From NCBI RefSeq assembly GCF_900100715.1, contig NZ_FNCA01000003.1:280469-344468 (forward strand): a stretch of 64,000 nt of DNA. The letters are read 5' to 3'. Below, in pieces: positions 46,334-55,431 of the stretch (the first letter of the stretch is position 1; the number at the start of each line of letters is the position of its first letter). This stretch comes from Methanolobus vulcani (GTDB lineage Archaea > Halobacteriota > Methanosarcinia > Methanosarcinales > Methanosarcinaceae). The position numbers and the translations under genes are program-made. The notes below the pieces were generated by a model. That model was not told the origin of the DNA. It saw only the letters and a program-made list of their open reading frames with translations, and did no database searches.

Positions 46334-47953
46334 ATGAAATTCAACCCTGATGATATCAAAAAAGCAGCAAGCGAGGATTTTGACGCTGCATGGAATAAGG
46401 GTACAGAGTACATCAGCGAGTCAAAGCTGAATGACCAGTACCCTCACATGACAATCAAATTCGGTAAGCCACACCCTGTATATGACACGATCTCAAAGCT
46501 CCGTGATGCTTATCTTAGAATGGGATTTGAGGAAATGATGAACCCACTCATTGTTGATGAGAGAGAGGTTCACAAGCAGTTCAGTCATGAGGCACTGGCT
46601 GTCCTTGACAGGTGCTTCTACCTTGCAGGCCTTCCACGTCCAAATGTAGGCATCTCAGACGAGCGTATTGCTGAGATCAAGGAGATATTAGGTGGTGTGG
46701 ATGATGAAGCCATTGAGACCATCAGGAAGGTTCTTCACGCATACAAGAAGGGTGATGTCGAGGGAGATGACCTCGTACCTGAGATCGCAGCCAGCATCAA
46801 TGTTTCAGACTCACTTGTAGTTGAGATGATAGACCAGGTCTTCCCGGAATTCAAGGAACTCATTCCACAGGCAACCAAGAAGACTCTTAGAAGTCACATG
46901 ACCTCAGGCTGGTTCATCAGTCTTTCATCTATAATCGAGCGTGCAAATCCACCTTTTAACTTCTTCTCAATTGACCGCTGCTTCAGAAGGGAGCAGGATG
47001 AAGATGCTGCACGTCTTATGACATACTACTCTGCATCCTGTGTGATCATGGATGAGAACGTGACCATCGACCACGGAAAAGCAGTGGCACAGGGATTGCT
47101 ATCTCAGTTCGGTTTTGAGAAATTTATGTTCAGGCCTGATGACAAGCGCAGCAAATACTACGTACCTGACACTCAGATAGAGGTATTTGCATACCATCCT
47201 AATCTGGTAGGTTCTAAGACAAAATATTCTGATGGATGGATAGAGATAGCAACCTTCGGTATTTACTCTCCTATCGCCCTCTCACAGTACAATATACCAT
47301 ATCCTGTGATGAACCTTGGACTTGGCGTGGAAAGGCTTGCAATGATACTTCACGATGCAACTGACATCCGTTCACTCACATACCCACAGATAACACAATA
47401 TTCCGAATGGAAGATGACCGACAATGAGCTTGCAAAGAATGTCAAAGTTGCAAATGTTCCTGAAACCGCAGAAGGCATGGATATTGTAAAAGCTATTGTG
47501 GATATCTGTAAGGAACATGGTTCAACTCCAAGTCCATGTGAGTTCCCCGCATGGGAAGGAGAAATCGATGGAAAGAAGGTGAAGGTCTCAGTTATCGAAC
47601 CTGAAGAAGAAACAAAACTCTGTGGACCTGCCGTATTCAATGAAGTTGTTGCATATGAGAACGACATTCTCGGAGTACCTGACAACAAGAAGTGGAAGAA
47701 GGTACTTGAGAACCACTCCGCAAGAACCGGTATTACATTCCTTGATGCATTTGCATGCCAGGCGGTAAAGGATATAGAGAGTGCAGTGGCAAACGGTGAG
47801 AGTGAAGTTGAGACAAGGGTCAGAATCGTGAAGGTTCCTTCCGAGATAAACATTCGCCTTGAACCACTGGCACAGCGTTTTATCACAAGCAACAAGAAGA
47901 AGATCGATATCCGTGGACCTGTGTTCACTACTGTGAGGGCAACTATTGAATAA
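46334..47953 (+). CDS. sepS: O-phosphoseryl-tRNA(Cys) synthetase (SepRS)
   Basis: Class II synthetase, 539 residues, that charges tRNA-Cys with O-phosphoserine, after which SepCysS converts it to cysteine. The N-terminal MKFNPDDIKKAASEDFDAAW, the motif 1/2 segments RSHMTSGWFISLSSI and FFSIDRCFRREQDEDA, and motif 3 in NLGLGVERLAMIL fit the family. It is restricted to methanogens and a few relatives. The end of a tRNA-Cys gene lies at the right edge of the window. Endonuclease V overlaps its 3' end by eight bases; SepCysS is not in the window. Confidence 0.96.
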   Translation: MKFNPDDIKKAASEDFDAAWNKGTEYISESKLNDQYPHMTIKFGKPHPVYDTISKLRDAYLRMGFEEMMNPLIVDEREVHKQFSHEALAVLDRCFYLAGLPRPNVGISDERIAEIKEILGGVDDEAIETIRKVLHAYKKGDVEGDDLVPEIAASINVSDSLVVEMIDQVFPEFKELIPQATKKTLRSHMTSGWFISLSSIIERANPPFNFFSIDRCFRREQDEDAARLMTYYSASCVIMDENVTIDHGKAVAQGLLSQFGFEKFMFRPDDKRSKYYVPDTQIEVFAYHPNLVGSKTKYSDGWIEIATFGIYSPIALSQYNIPYPVMNLGLGVERLAMILHDATDIRSLTYPQITQYSEWKMTDNELAKNVKVANVPETAEGMDIVKAIVDICKEHGSTPSPCEFPAWEGEIDGKKVKVSVIEPEEETKLCGPAVFNEVVAYENDILGVPDNKKWKKVLENHSARTGITFLDAFACQAVKDIESAVANGESEVETRVRIVKVPSEINIRLEPLAQRFITSNKKKIDIRGPVFTTVRATIE

Positions 47954-48644
47954 TAGCGAACTGGACTATTGGTTCGACCCCTCTTCACGCACACTGGAGG
48001 AACTCAGAATCCTCCAGAACAAAGCCATTGAGAATCTCAGTCTTGAGGACGGCTTTGGAAAGATCGAAAAGATAGCAGGTGTGGACTGCGCATATTTTGA
48101 CAATAAGATAGTCTGTGCCATGCCTGTTCTGGACTACACTTCCCTTGATGTAATTGAAAAGAAGCACGTTGTACAGAAAGTCCCGCTTCCGTACATACCA
48201 ACCTACCTGAACTTCAGGGAAGGAAAAGCTATTGCATCTGTTTTTATGGAACTTGAAAACAAGCCAGATTTGATAGTCTTTGATTCCTGTGGCATCAACC
48301 ATCCAATAAAAGCAGGAATGGCTACTTATTTTGGAGTAGTTATGGATGTTCCAACTATTGGAGTTTCCAAGAAAATACTGTGTGGAGATTCTGAAACACC
48401 TGTTGAGGTTGGAGAATCACAGAAACTTGTGTACGAAGGTGAACAGGTTGGATGGCTTCTGAAAAGTAATAAACGCAGTAATCCGATCATTGTGGCACCC
48501 GGACACAAAGTATCTGTTGATAGCTCCCTTGAGATCGTAAAACACTGTCTGAAAGGATATAAGTTACCTGAACCTACAAGACTTGCACATATGCATGCTG
48601 CAGAAGCTAAGAAAGAGATTCTGGAACAGAACGATAGGGATTGA
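47946..48644 (+). CDS. nfi: Endonuclease V
   Basis: Cleaves DNA (or RNA) next to deoxyinosine, 232 residues. The metal-binding Asp is in IAGVDCAYFDN, then YIPTYLNFREGKA (the wedge motif region), LIVFDSCGINHPIKAG with the second Asp, and GVSKKIL with the catalytic Lys. The first codon that keeps the N-terminus is TTG at 47946, inside the end of sepS, so translation is probably coupled. DUF169 follows four bases after the stop. Confidence 0.93.
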   Translation: MNNSELDYWFDPSSRTLEELRILQNKAIENLSLEDGFGKIEKIAGVDCAYFDNKIVCAMPVLDYTSLDVIEKKHVVQKVPLPYIPTYLNFREGKAIASVFMELENKPDLIVFDSCGINHPIKAGMATYFGVVMDVPTIGVSKKILCGDSETPVEVGESQKLVYEGEQVGWLLKSNKRSNPIIVAPGHKVSVDSSLEIVKHCLKGYKLPEPTRLAHMHAAEAKKEILEQNDRD

Positions 48645-48648
48645 GATT

Positions 48649-49320
48649 ATGAAGCTATGCAGAGATTCAAATAATCCTGATTATCCAAATCATCAAGATT
48701 GTCAAAACTACCCGAATATTGAAGCGCTTATGGACGAAGGCGAGCCTGTGTGCATTTCTCTTTGTAACGATAAAGGTAAGACTTCAGACCTGCTTTACTG
48801 TGAACTTGTACATAAAGCTCGAAATGGAGAGTCTTTCCTGATAGAAGACCAGAGATGCAGACCTGGAAAATTCATACTTGGAATTAGTGAGGACAGCCCG
48901 GCAGACTATTATTTGAAGTCCAATCGCTATAAGGATGAAAAGACTGCAAAGAAAGCTGTGGATTCACTTCCGAGGATTGAACAGGAGTACAGATCATTGA
49001 AAATCGAGCCTCTGGGGAAGAATGCCGGCAAGTTCGATGTCCTCTTGCTTTATCTTAAACCTGAAAGCGCTATGAAAATAATACAGGCATATGCATTTCA
49101 TTTTGGTGAAAGGATTACTTCAAGGTCAATTGGTGCAACATCCATATGCGGAGATTGTACAGCACGAGTGCTGAAAGAAGGGATCGGTATTTCCTACGGG
49201 TGCAAAGGTTCACGAAAACACAGTGGCTATGCTAATGAGGAAGTTCCGATTGGTATTGCATATAGCATGCTCCAAGAAATAGAAGAGGGACTTAAAAACA
49301 TCCCTGCAACATTTGATTGA
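48649..49320 (+). CDS. DUF169 family protein
   Basis: 223 residues. The N-terminal region EGEPVCISLCND and YCELVHKARNGESFLIE, then GATSICGDCTARVLKEG with a CxxC pair, and ISYGCKGSRKHSGY fit the DUF169 family, common in methanogens and anaerobes. Conserved cysteines suggest metal or Fe-S binding. It begins four bases after the endonuclease V stop with GGGATTGAG just before it, so it is the last gene of the sepS-nfi-DUF169 unit. Function unknown. Confidence 0.85.
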   Translation: MKLCRDSNNPDYPNHQDCQNYPNIEALMDEGEPVCISLCNDKGKTSDLLYCELVHKARNGESFLIEDQRCRPGKFILGISEDSPADYYLKSNRYKDEKTAKKAVDSLPRIEQEYRSLKIEPLGKNAGKFDVLLLYLKPESAMKIIQAYAFHFGERITSRSIGATSICGDCTARVLKEGIGISYGCKGSRKHSGYANEEVPIGIAYSMLQEIEEGLKNIPATFD

Positions 49321-49361
49321 TTTTATCGGATCGTATAGAATCTTGATTCCATAGATTGTTA

Positions 49362-49751
49362 TCATCTTGCGTTGTAGAGTGGAATTTCTTCCGCGTCTAC
49401 TTTTGTGACTTCACCGATGGTGTTGTTCAGGACTTTTCTGATGCGTGCAATGCATTTTGGGTCAAGCTGGAGCCTGAGGCTTGTGGTTTCACGTTCCTCG
49501 TAAAAGGCTTCATTGCTCTGCATCACCCTATGTGTTGAGACTTGATGTCTGACCAGTTTGGTGATTATACCCATGCTGCCACCTGTGAGGTCCTCTGGAC
49601 TTGTGTGGGTCAAAAACAACATGTCGCCTACGTTCATACGCAGTGCTGTCAGAAAGTTGTGAGGACTCCTGATCTCAATGGTCAGAAGCCTGTTCTGCCT
49701 CAGATCAGAGATAACACGTTCAGATATTCCTGTTAAAGCAATATATTCCAT
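49362..49751 (-). CDS. DUF473 family protein
   Basis: 129 residues, an archaeal family without known role. The N-terminal MEYIALTGISERVISDLRQN, ALRMNVGDMLFLT and GSMGIITKL match the DUF473 pattern, with a beta-rich, PUA/ASCH-like feel. The start at 49751 has a perfect GGTGAT three bases upstream, lying within the end of the upstream PAC2 gene. The pair is transcribed together. Confidence 0.85.
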   Translation of the reverse strand: MEYIALTGISERVISDLRQNRLLTIEIRSPHNFLTALRMNVGDMLFLTHTSPEDLTGGSMGIITKLVRHQVSTHRVMQSNEAFYEERETTSLRLQLDPKCIARIRKVLNNTIGEVTKVDAEEIPLYNAR

Positions 49752-49755
49752 GTTA

Positions 49756-50505
49756 TCACCCGTACATTGGGAACTCTTTCCTTCCACCTGCTGTGGGCTG
49801 TTCGGTCGTTCTTACGTCTTCTGCCAGTCTCTGCATTTCGATTTCGATCTTCTCTGCCTGTTCTATGAGACCTTCGGTGTTGATTTTGTAATCATAAAGA
49901 AGATTCAGAACATCAATTACCACTGCTGCAGCCCTTGGGTCAGGGTTCTGACTCATGGTTGAACCGAGAAGGCTTATGGCAGGGATCTCACGTACGAGAC
50001 ATTCACCCATGATGCTGCCGGATATTCCCGATATTGTACCCATCTGGAATAGTTCTACTTTGTCCTTTATCTTTTCCAGCATGTCCATGTTGGTGGCTGC
50101 ACCGAATACTTTGTGCTCCTCACTCATGGTTGCGATTCCTGCAAGGGATACTATCTCTTTTACATTGATGGCCTGGGCCCATGAAAGAAGCGCTTTGCTT
50201 ATATCGTATGCAACTACCGGATTGATAGGAATATCAGAGACTACCATTACCATGCCATGCTCTGTGCTTTCGTAGATCCTGACAGGCATGTTGATCAGTC
50301 CTTCGTAAAGAACTGCTATAGGCGGAAAATGCCTGGAATCTATGGAACCTACATATTCCATCTTAAGTTCGTCTATTATCTGCTGACTGGCAATGTTGCC
50401 AACTAAACCTATACCCGGAAAACCCTCGATCAATATCGGGTTTTCAGTCTGAATCTCTGTGGTTATGATCTTTACGTTGTTATCGTCATAATCTGTTTCA
50501 GCCAA
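49756..50505 (-). CDS. PAC2-family (proteasome assembly chaperone-like) protein
   Basis: 249 residues. LIEGFPGIGLVGNIASQQII near the N-terminus, HFPPIAVLYEGLI and the GISGSIMGECL segment are marks of the archaeal PAC2 family, related to eukaryotic proteasome assembly chaperones. A short Glu-rich coiled region (about 210-235) follows. Whether archaeal members help assemble 20S proteasomes is unsettled. It begins the two-gene unit with DUF473. Confidence 0.88.
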   Translation of the reverse strand: MAETDYDDNNVKIITTEIQTENPILIEGFPGIGLVGNIASQQIIDELKMEYVGSIDSRHFPPIAVLYEGLINMPVRIYESTEHGMVMVVSDIPINPVVAYDISKALLSWAQAINVKEIVSLAGIATMSEEHKVFGAATNMDMLEKIKDKVELFQMGTISGISGSIMGECLVREIPAISLLGSTMSQNPDPRAAAVVIDVLNLLYDYKINTEGLIEQAEKIEIEMQRLAEDVRTTEQPTAGGRKEFPMYG

Positions 50506-50666
50506 ACGATCACCTTTTAAAATACAACTTGCTAAACTCCCTACATTAATATAAGAATCAGCTTATAGATAAGAGCATCGTTTGCCAGCAAACAAAACTG
50601 AGAACATTAAGTTTCGTTAAAGATTACAATTCAGCCAGACTTTTTAAATTACTAACAAGCCAGAGA

Positions 50667-52361
50667 TTAATTGCCAACCCTGAAATAGTCAGGAGGGACT
50701 ATTATTTCAAATCTGACGCCTTCACCATAGATTCCAGTTTCCCGAATACTCAAACCGGTTATTTCTAGTATCTCTCTGCAAAAGAACAAACCCAGCCCGG
50801 TATTTTCGCCATGTCCTCTTTCAAATATCTGCTCTTTGTCCTCTTCTGGAATACCAACACCATCATCCTGATATATTACTTTAAGGGAATTGCCAGAATA
50901 TTCGTATGAAAGAGAAATAGAGTCTACATTACCCCCATGTCTCAAAGAGTTCTCAATTAAATTGAACAGGAGTTTTTCAAGCATTACATCGGCATAGATC
51001 AATGTTCCGGATTCGGGACGTGTCAATGCAATACCATCGATAGATGCATGAATTTCGCTTGAATCCAGCAGAATAGCAATATCCTGCCATTTCGGATCCT
51101 GCATCCCGATATTCTGATATTGACCTGTGAAAGAGATAAGATCAAAGATCAGATTAGCACTTTCAACAATATGAGCTGCCATTTCCTGCTGCTGATTGTT
51201 TAGATCTCTGGTCAGAAGTTCCCCAAAGCCCCTTACAATATGGACCTTATTAAGTATATCATGACGAGTGATATCGGTTAAAAGGTTTAGTTTTCGGTGG
51301 GATTCTTTTAGTGCATGCTCAGCCTTTCTCAAAGAAGTAAGATCATAGATCAATCCACTAAGTCTATCCGGACTTGCACCATCACATGCAGTAGTTGCAT
51401 GCACTAGCAAGTATCGCATACCACTATAAGGAGGAGAAAAGTTAAACTCGGTTTTCAGATAATCCTGACCCATGCCCACATTGCATGCATTCCTGAGATC
51501 GGAAATATTGTCAAGATCGATACCAAATGACTGACATATGTTTTTAAGTTGTTTTTCGGATTCAATATGTGACCCGCATAATTCATCGAGTGATTCATCC
51601 CAGAATAGATCACCGGTTGTCAGATCAAGATCCCAGACGCATGCCTTTGCAGATTTTACTGCGTGTAAGTAACGTTCTGCGAAATCCTGTGCTTTCAGCC
51701 TTGACAATTCGAGCTCACTGTTCATCCTCTGAGCATTCAATAGAAGATACACTATGGTCGTACCAACAGATATTATCAGATCCATAAACATTAGACTATC
51801 ATTAAAGAACGATGGAGTCAACAAATCCCTGTTTACTGGTACGATCCACCACTCCAGCAACCTTCCTAACATAACCAGAACAAAAAGCGTGTAAAGGGCT
51901 GCAAATAGTTTGGAGAACAGCATCTCTTCAGGACTACACCGGGTCAAAAGAATATACACTGATTTAGACAATATAAGGATAGCCAGTACTGAAACTATAA
52001 TGGTACGAATTAGAGAAATATCAATGTACTCTGTGAAGAAGTAAAATACCAATGCCAAAGGGATAAATAGCAAATATACCTGTCTACGAAAAGCAGAAGC
52101 GTGAAAGTAAAGTTTCAGACTTTCTAATTTAAGGAACACACTGAGAATTACAAATGTATTTGCCAGCGCAATTGTCATAAAATCCGGGCCAGTGCCTCTA
52201 AATGAATAAAGTATATGAGCAATCAATAAAGAAAAAATGCCAAGTATCCATTTGAAAAAACCAGGATATGTTTTTTGGGTCTTCCAATACAGGAACATGA
52301 CTAATACGAGGAAAAGTTCAACTGCGATTGTACAAATGAATATTGTCCTCAGATCAATCAT
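50667..52361 (-). CDS. Membrane histidine kinase with seven-helix N-terminal sensor
   Basis: 564 residues. Seven hydrophobic helices occupy about 1-215, matching the 7TM-type sensor module of archaeal kinases. A PAS-like domain follows (about 230-345; CVWDLDLTTGDLFWDESLDELCG). The phospho-His lies in an atypical box, ITRHDILNKVHIV, of the archaeal kind rather than the usual SHELRTP. The HATPase has FNLIENSLRHGG, DDGVGIPEEDKEQIFERG and NTGLGLFFCREI. No response regulator is adjacent. About 337 gene-free bases lie upstream. Confidence 0.87.
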   Translation of the reverse strand: MIDLRTIFICTIAVELFLVLVMFLYWKTQKTYPGFFKWILGIFSLLIAHILYSFRGTGPDFMTIALANTFVILSVFLKLESLKLYFHASAFRRQVYLLFIPLALVFYFFTEYIDISLIRTIIVSVLAILILSKSVYILLTRCSPEEMLFSKLFAALYTLFVLVMLGRLLEWWIVPVNRDLLTPSFFNDSLMFMDLIISVGTTIVYLLLNAQRMNSELELSRLKAQDFAERYLHAVKSAKACVWDLDLTTGDLFWDESLDELCGSHIESEKQLKNICQSFGIDLDNISDLRNACNVGMGQDYLKTEFNFSPPYSGMRYLLVHATTACDGASPDRLSGLIYDLTSLRKAEHALKESHRKLNLLTDITRHDILNKVHIVRGFGELLTRDLNNQQQEMAAHIVESANLIFDLISFTGQYQNIGMQDPKWQDIAILLDSSEIHASIDGIALTRPESGTLIYADVMLEKLLFNLIENSLRHGGNVDSISLSYEYSGNSLKVIYQDDGVGIPEEDKEQIFERGHGENTGLGLFFCREILEITGLSIRETGIYGEGVRFEIIVPPDYFRVGN

Positions 52362-52698
52362 TAAAAATGAAATGTTTGGTTATATATAAATAGTGTGTGC
52401 TATCCTGGCAAACTGCATGGCATGATGATATTTTGAGGTCCGTCCTTTATCGAAGGTTTTTTCATTGTTGACTTTTGAGCTAAATTCTTACTTCAAAGCA
52501 AATGCATTCATGGTGCATGCAACATAAGCTTCATAGCTGTTTTTTGTTCACATTTCCATCAGTTGTTCTACATGTCTTTTGATATTTACCGGAATAGCTT
52601 ATACAATCGATTAACATTCCACCACAAACATTCATATGACATTAAACCAAGAAATCATCCAACTCTATATCATAAGACCATTACCAAAAGGCGATAAC
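52362..52698. other. Gene-free region between the 7TM kinase and the pyruvate-kinase-like gene
   Basis: About 337 bases. It should hold divergent promoters. An in-frame extension of the downstream gene from ATG 52636 is possible but lacks a ribosome binding site. I see no RNA gene or strong repeat. Confidence 0.45.
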
Positions 52699-53292
52699 AT
52701 GGAAAAGACAATCACATACTTTGATGATGTTGGAAAAGCAAATACAGAAAAGGTCATGAAATTATCTGCAAAAAGAGCAGCAGAGCTTGGAATCAAATAC
52801 ATTGTGCTGGCAAGCACAAGCGGGGAAACAGCACTTGCTGCCGCAGAAGCGTTCAAAGATCAGGATGTCAAGATCATAGCGATCACACACCAGTACGGAC
52901 TTAAAGAACCTGGAAAATGGGAAGTCGACGAGGACAAGCTTGCAAAGCTCAACGAGCTTGGTGTGGTAATGACAACACAGTCACACATGTTCTCAGGTGT
53001 TGAGCGTGCGATCCAGAAGCGTATTGGTGGTGCAAGCCGTGCTGATGTCATATCTGACACATTAAGAGCAGTATTTGGAAAAGGATTCAAGGTCGCTCTG
53101 GAGTGCGTAATGATGGCGGCGGATTCAGGTCACATACCAGTATCCCTTGACACAGAAATCATAGCAATTGGTGGAACAAGACAGGGAGCAGACGTATCCG
53201 TAGTTGTCAGACCTGCGCATTCTTTTGATTTCTTCGGCATGCAGATAAGGGAAATTATAGCAATGCCAAGAGCAAAGGAAGAGCCAAAATAA
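52699..53292 (+). CDS. Stand-alone pyruvate kinase C-terminal-domain protein
   Basis: 197 residues that correspond to the C-terminal alpha/beta domain of pyruvate kinase, without the catalytic barrel. Motifs include YIVLASTSGETALAAAEAF near the N-terminus, the IAITHQYGL strand, and SFDFFGMQIREIIAMPR at the end. In pyruvate kinases this domain binds effectors, so a regulatory or small-molecule-binding role is more likely than catalysis. Start at 52699, after AAAGGCGATAAC; a longer frame from 52636 is doubtful. Convergent with the small membrane gene. Confidence 0.8.
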   Translation: MEKTITYFDDVGKANTEKVMKLSAKRAAELGIKYIVLASTSGETALAAAEAFKDQDVKIIAITHQYGLKEPGKWEVDEDKLAKLNELGVVMTTQSHMFSGVERAIQKRIGGASRADVISDTLRAVFGKGFKVALECVMMAADSGHIPVSLDTEIIAIGGTRQGADVSVVVRPAHSFDFFGMQIREIIAMPRAKEEPK

Positions 53293-53333
53293 TTACAAGA
53301 ATAAATATATTCAAATATGTTTTTCAATGGGAA

Positions 53334-53507
53334 TCAGTTCCTATTGTCATTTTTTAGAGAATCGTCGTTATTTTCAGATTCTTTATTCTCTTCTACTCTG
53401 CTTGATTGTTTATTCATGTACAATGTGGACTTCATGAAATAAGCTGTGAAAAGAACAAATGCAACAAACAGGGCAATACCGATCAGTATCGCAAAAAGAG
53501 TATCCAT
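53334..53507 (-). CDS. Small membrane-anchored protein
   Basis: 57 residues: one hydrophobic helix at the N-terminus (MDTLFAILIGIALFVAFVLF) and a hydrophilic tail rich in Asn, Ser and Glu (SSRVEENKESENN). Single-helix topology, tail probably cytoplasmic. A TTG at 53531 could add eight residues. No family recognised. It lies 40 bases after the mtd stop on the same strand and may be the last gene of an mtd transcript. Confidence 0.5.
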   Translation of the reverse strand: MDTLFAILIGIALFVAFVLFTAYFMKSTLYMNKQSSRVEENKESENNDDSLKNDNRN

Positions 53508-53547
53508 AAAAAGATAAAGAAAGTACCACAAGGGTACTTCATTGAAA

Positions 53548-54372
53548 TTACTGCTGTGGCTTCTCGTAGAGAGCGGTCTTGGTCATCTGGTAGCCTTTCT
53601 TTGCGTGTGGCTGCCTGAAGACTGAGTCGTTTGCCTTCTCGATCTCTCTTGCATCGATTGCCAGCTGAGCTGCAGCGCGCATCATTTCGTGACCTGCTGC
53701 TGCTGTGAGTGTAACCTGCTCGATCTCCTTCATCATGAAGCATGCCGGGAAGTTGATCTTTGCAACTGAGTCAGCCATGTGGAGAGCTGCAAGTGCCTTT
53801 GCCTTTGCGTATGGGTTGTTGAATCCTGCTCTCTCAATGCACTTCTCTGGCTTTGCGAGGATGTGTGGAAGTTCGAGTTCCTTACCTTCGTCTGCCATTG
53901 CAGCGACCTTGTCGAGCTCTTCCTGAATGAGTCTTACAACACCACAGGTTGAAAGGACCTTCATTGCATCAGAGTTGAATGAGGCCATCTCTACAGGGTC
54001 AAGGAATTCTGTCTTTGCGCCGATAAGTGGGTCGACTGTCATGATAATGTAACCGAATCCTGCTTCCTCGAGTGCTGCACGGTCGTCCTTCTTGGTTGGA
54101 CCGTCTGAGATAACGATACATGGAACGTCCTTGTATATCTCACGAGCTGCGGTTGGACCTGGTGCACTTGAGTTAGGGCTGATCATTACATAGAAGTCAG
54201 CATCGAATTTCTTGAGTTCTTCTGTTGCTGCTGCTTCATCTTTGCCCATTTTAGGACCTGTACCGAAAACGCGAACGCTGATACCTTCTCTTGCTGCGAT
54301 CTCGTCCTGTACAAGGTCGATCACCTGGCTCATACCTAAGTTACCTAGCTTAATGAATCCAATCTTTGCCAT
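53548..54372 (-). CDS. mtd: F420-dependent methylenetetrahydromethanopterin dehydrogenase
   Basis: Core methanogenesis enzyme, 274 residues. It interconverts methenyl- and methylene-H4MPT with coenzyme F420, working in the oxidative direction when methyl groups are disproportionated. Family marks are IGFIKLGNLGMSQVIDLV, GTGPKMGKDEA, MISPNSSAPGPTAAREI and IVISDGPTKKDDR. Methanogenesis genes are usually highly expressed; the codon use here looks strongly biased. A box A is visible upstream at 54404-54414. The gene marks the organism as having a tetrahydromethanopterin C1 pathway. Confidence 0.97.
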   Translation of the reverse strand: MAKIGFIKLGNLGMSQVIDLVQDEIAAREGISVRVFGTGPKMGKDEAAATEELKKFDADFYVMISPNSSAPGPTAAREIYKDVPCIVISDGPTKKDDRAALEEAGFGYIIMTVDPLIGAKTEFLDPVEMASFNSDAMKVLSTCGVVRLIQEELDKVAAMADEGKELELPHILAKPEKCIERAGFNNPYAKAKALAALHMADSVAKINFPACFMMKEIEQVTLTAAAGHEMMRAAAQLAIDAREIEKANDSVFRQPHAKKGYQMTKTALYEKPQQ

Positions 54373-54403
54373 GTAAAATCACAGTAGTGCAATGGACAGT
54401 GTA

Positions 54404-54420
54404 GCATATATTACTTTTGG
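54404..54420 (-). promoter_or_regulatory. Box A / BRE promoter of mtd
   Basis: On the minus strand CCAAAAGTAATATATGC, with a purine-rich BRE followed by TAATATATG, lies about 32-48 bases before the mtd start codon, the usual position for an archaeal promoter with a short leader. Confidence 0.55.
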
Positions 54421-54740
54421 AATGAGAGCGCTACAATCCAAAAATGAATAAATATACCAGAAATAAAATGAAAAATGAGAGAATATGAAACGCGCTCAGC
54501 CTTACCTGAAAAGTACCATATTTCATCCGAGATACTATGATACACTATAATAACAGGACATTATGTCTGGATAGATTAAGTATGGTATTCTGTCTTTTGA
54601 CAACTCAGCTAACTTCCCGAAAATAGAACCGCTGTGAATTCGTTCTATCGAAAGCCTTAAAAGCAATGTAACTTATTTCACATCAATCTCGGCACTTAAA
54701 TACTGTTTCAATACGGGATTCAAATTCCAGGTTTGATGAA
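54421..54740. other. Gene-free region between divergent mtd and serB
   Basis: About 320 bases without a credible ORF or RNA gene. It should hold the serB promoter; a TATTTCACATC region near 54670-54685 and several A/T stretches cannot be resolved into one box A. Confidence 0.4.
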
Positions 54741-55409
54741 GTGAGTCGTACCAGCAACAATTCTGATAGGATCAAGTTAATAGTTTTTGATATGGACAGC
54801 ACCCTTATTGATGCTGAAACCATTGATGAGCTAGCAGAGGCCGCAGGAGTGGGAGACGAAGTAGCCGCCATAACTGAAAGGGCAATGCATGGGGAACTCG
54901 ACTTTTCCGAAGCTCTTCAGCAAAGGGTCAAACTTCTTAAAGGGCTGCCACTTGATAAGGCACATGAGGCTCTTGCCAAAATGCCTTTCATGCCAGGTGC
55001 GAAAGAACTGGTTTACTACCTGAAATCCCGAGGTTACAAAACCGCAATGATCTCAGGCGGCTTTACAATAGCTGCTGACCGTGTTGGTGAAACACTGGGA
55101 ATGGATCATGTGGTTTCAAACGAACTTCTGACAGACAATGGATGTCTTACAGGAGAGGTTAGAGGTCCGCTGACAGATCAGGGCTCCAAGGAGTTTGTTC
55201 TGGAAGATATCTCTGAAAAATACGGAATTAAGCCTGATGAATGTGTGGTAGTTGGTGATGGTGCCAATGACATATGCATATTCAAAAGAGCAAAGTTTGC
55301 CATTGCATTCAATTCCAAACCGATCCTTCATGCACATGCTAATATTGTCATTACAGAAAAGAACCTTGAAGCAGTTATACCGGTCATCCAGTCCCTGGAT
55401 TCCGAGTAA
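54741..55409 (+). CDS. serB: Phosphoserine phosphatase
   Basis: HAD-family phosphatase of serine synthesis, 222 residues. Motif I with the nucleophile is VFDMDSTLIDAE, motif II Ser in KTAMISGGFTIAADR, and motif IV/III GDGANDICIFKRA with the metal Asp pair. Start is GTG at 54741. Because SepRS in this genome uses phosphoserine, this enzyme competes for the same metabolite. A coiled-coil gene follows after 22 bases on the same strand. Confidence 0.93.
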   Translation: MSRTSNNSDRIKLIVFDMDSTLIDAETIDELAEAAGVGDEVAAITERAMHGELDFSEALQQRVKLLKGLPLDKAHEALAKMPFMPGAKELVYYLKSRGYKTAMISGGFTIAADRVGETLGMDHVVSNELLTDNGCLTGEVRGPLTDQGSKEFVLEDISEKYGIKPDECVVVGDGANDICIFKRAKFAIAFNSKPILHAHANIVITEKNLEAVIPVIQSLDSE

Positions 55410-55431
55410 TGCCAAGTATCGTGCATTAGAG

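Noticed and set aside
55252..55431. Upstream extension of the coiled-coil gene overlapping serB
   Set aside because: The first 60 codons of that frame lie within serB, look nothing like coiled coil, and the ATG at 55432 begins the conserved part.
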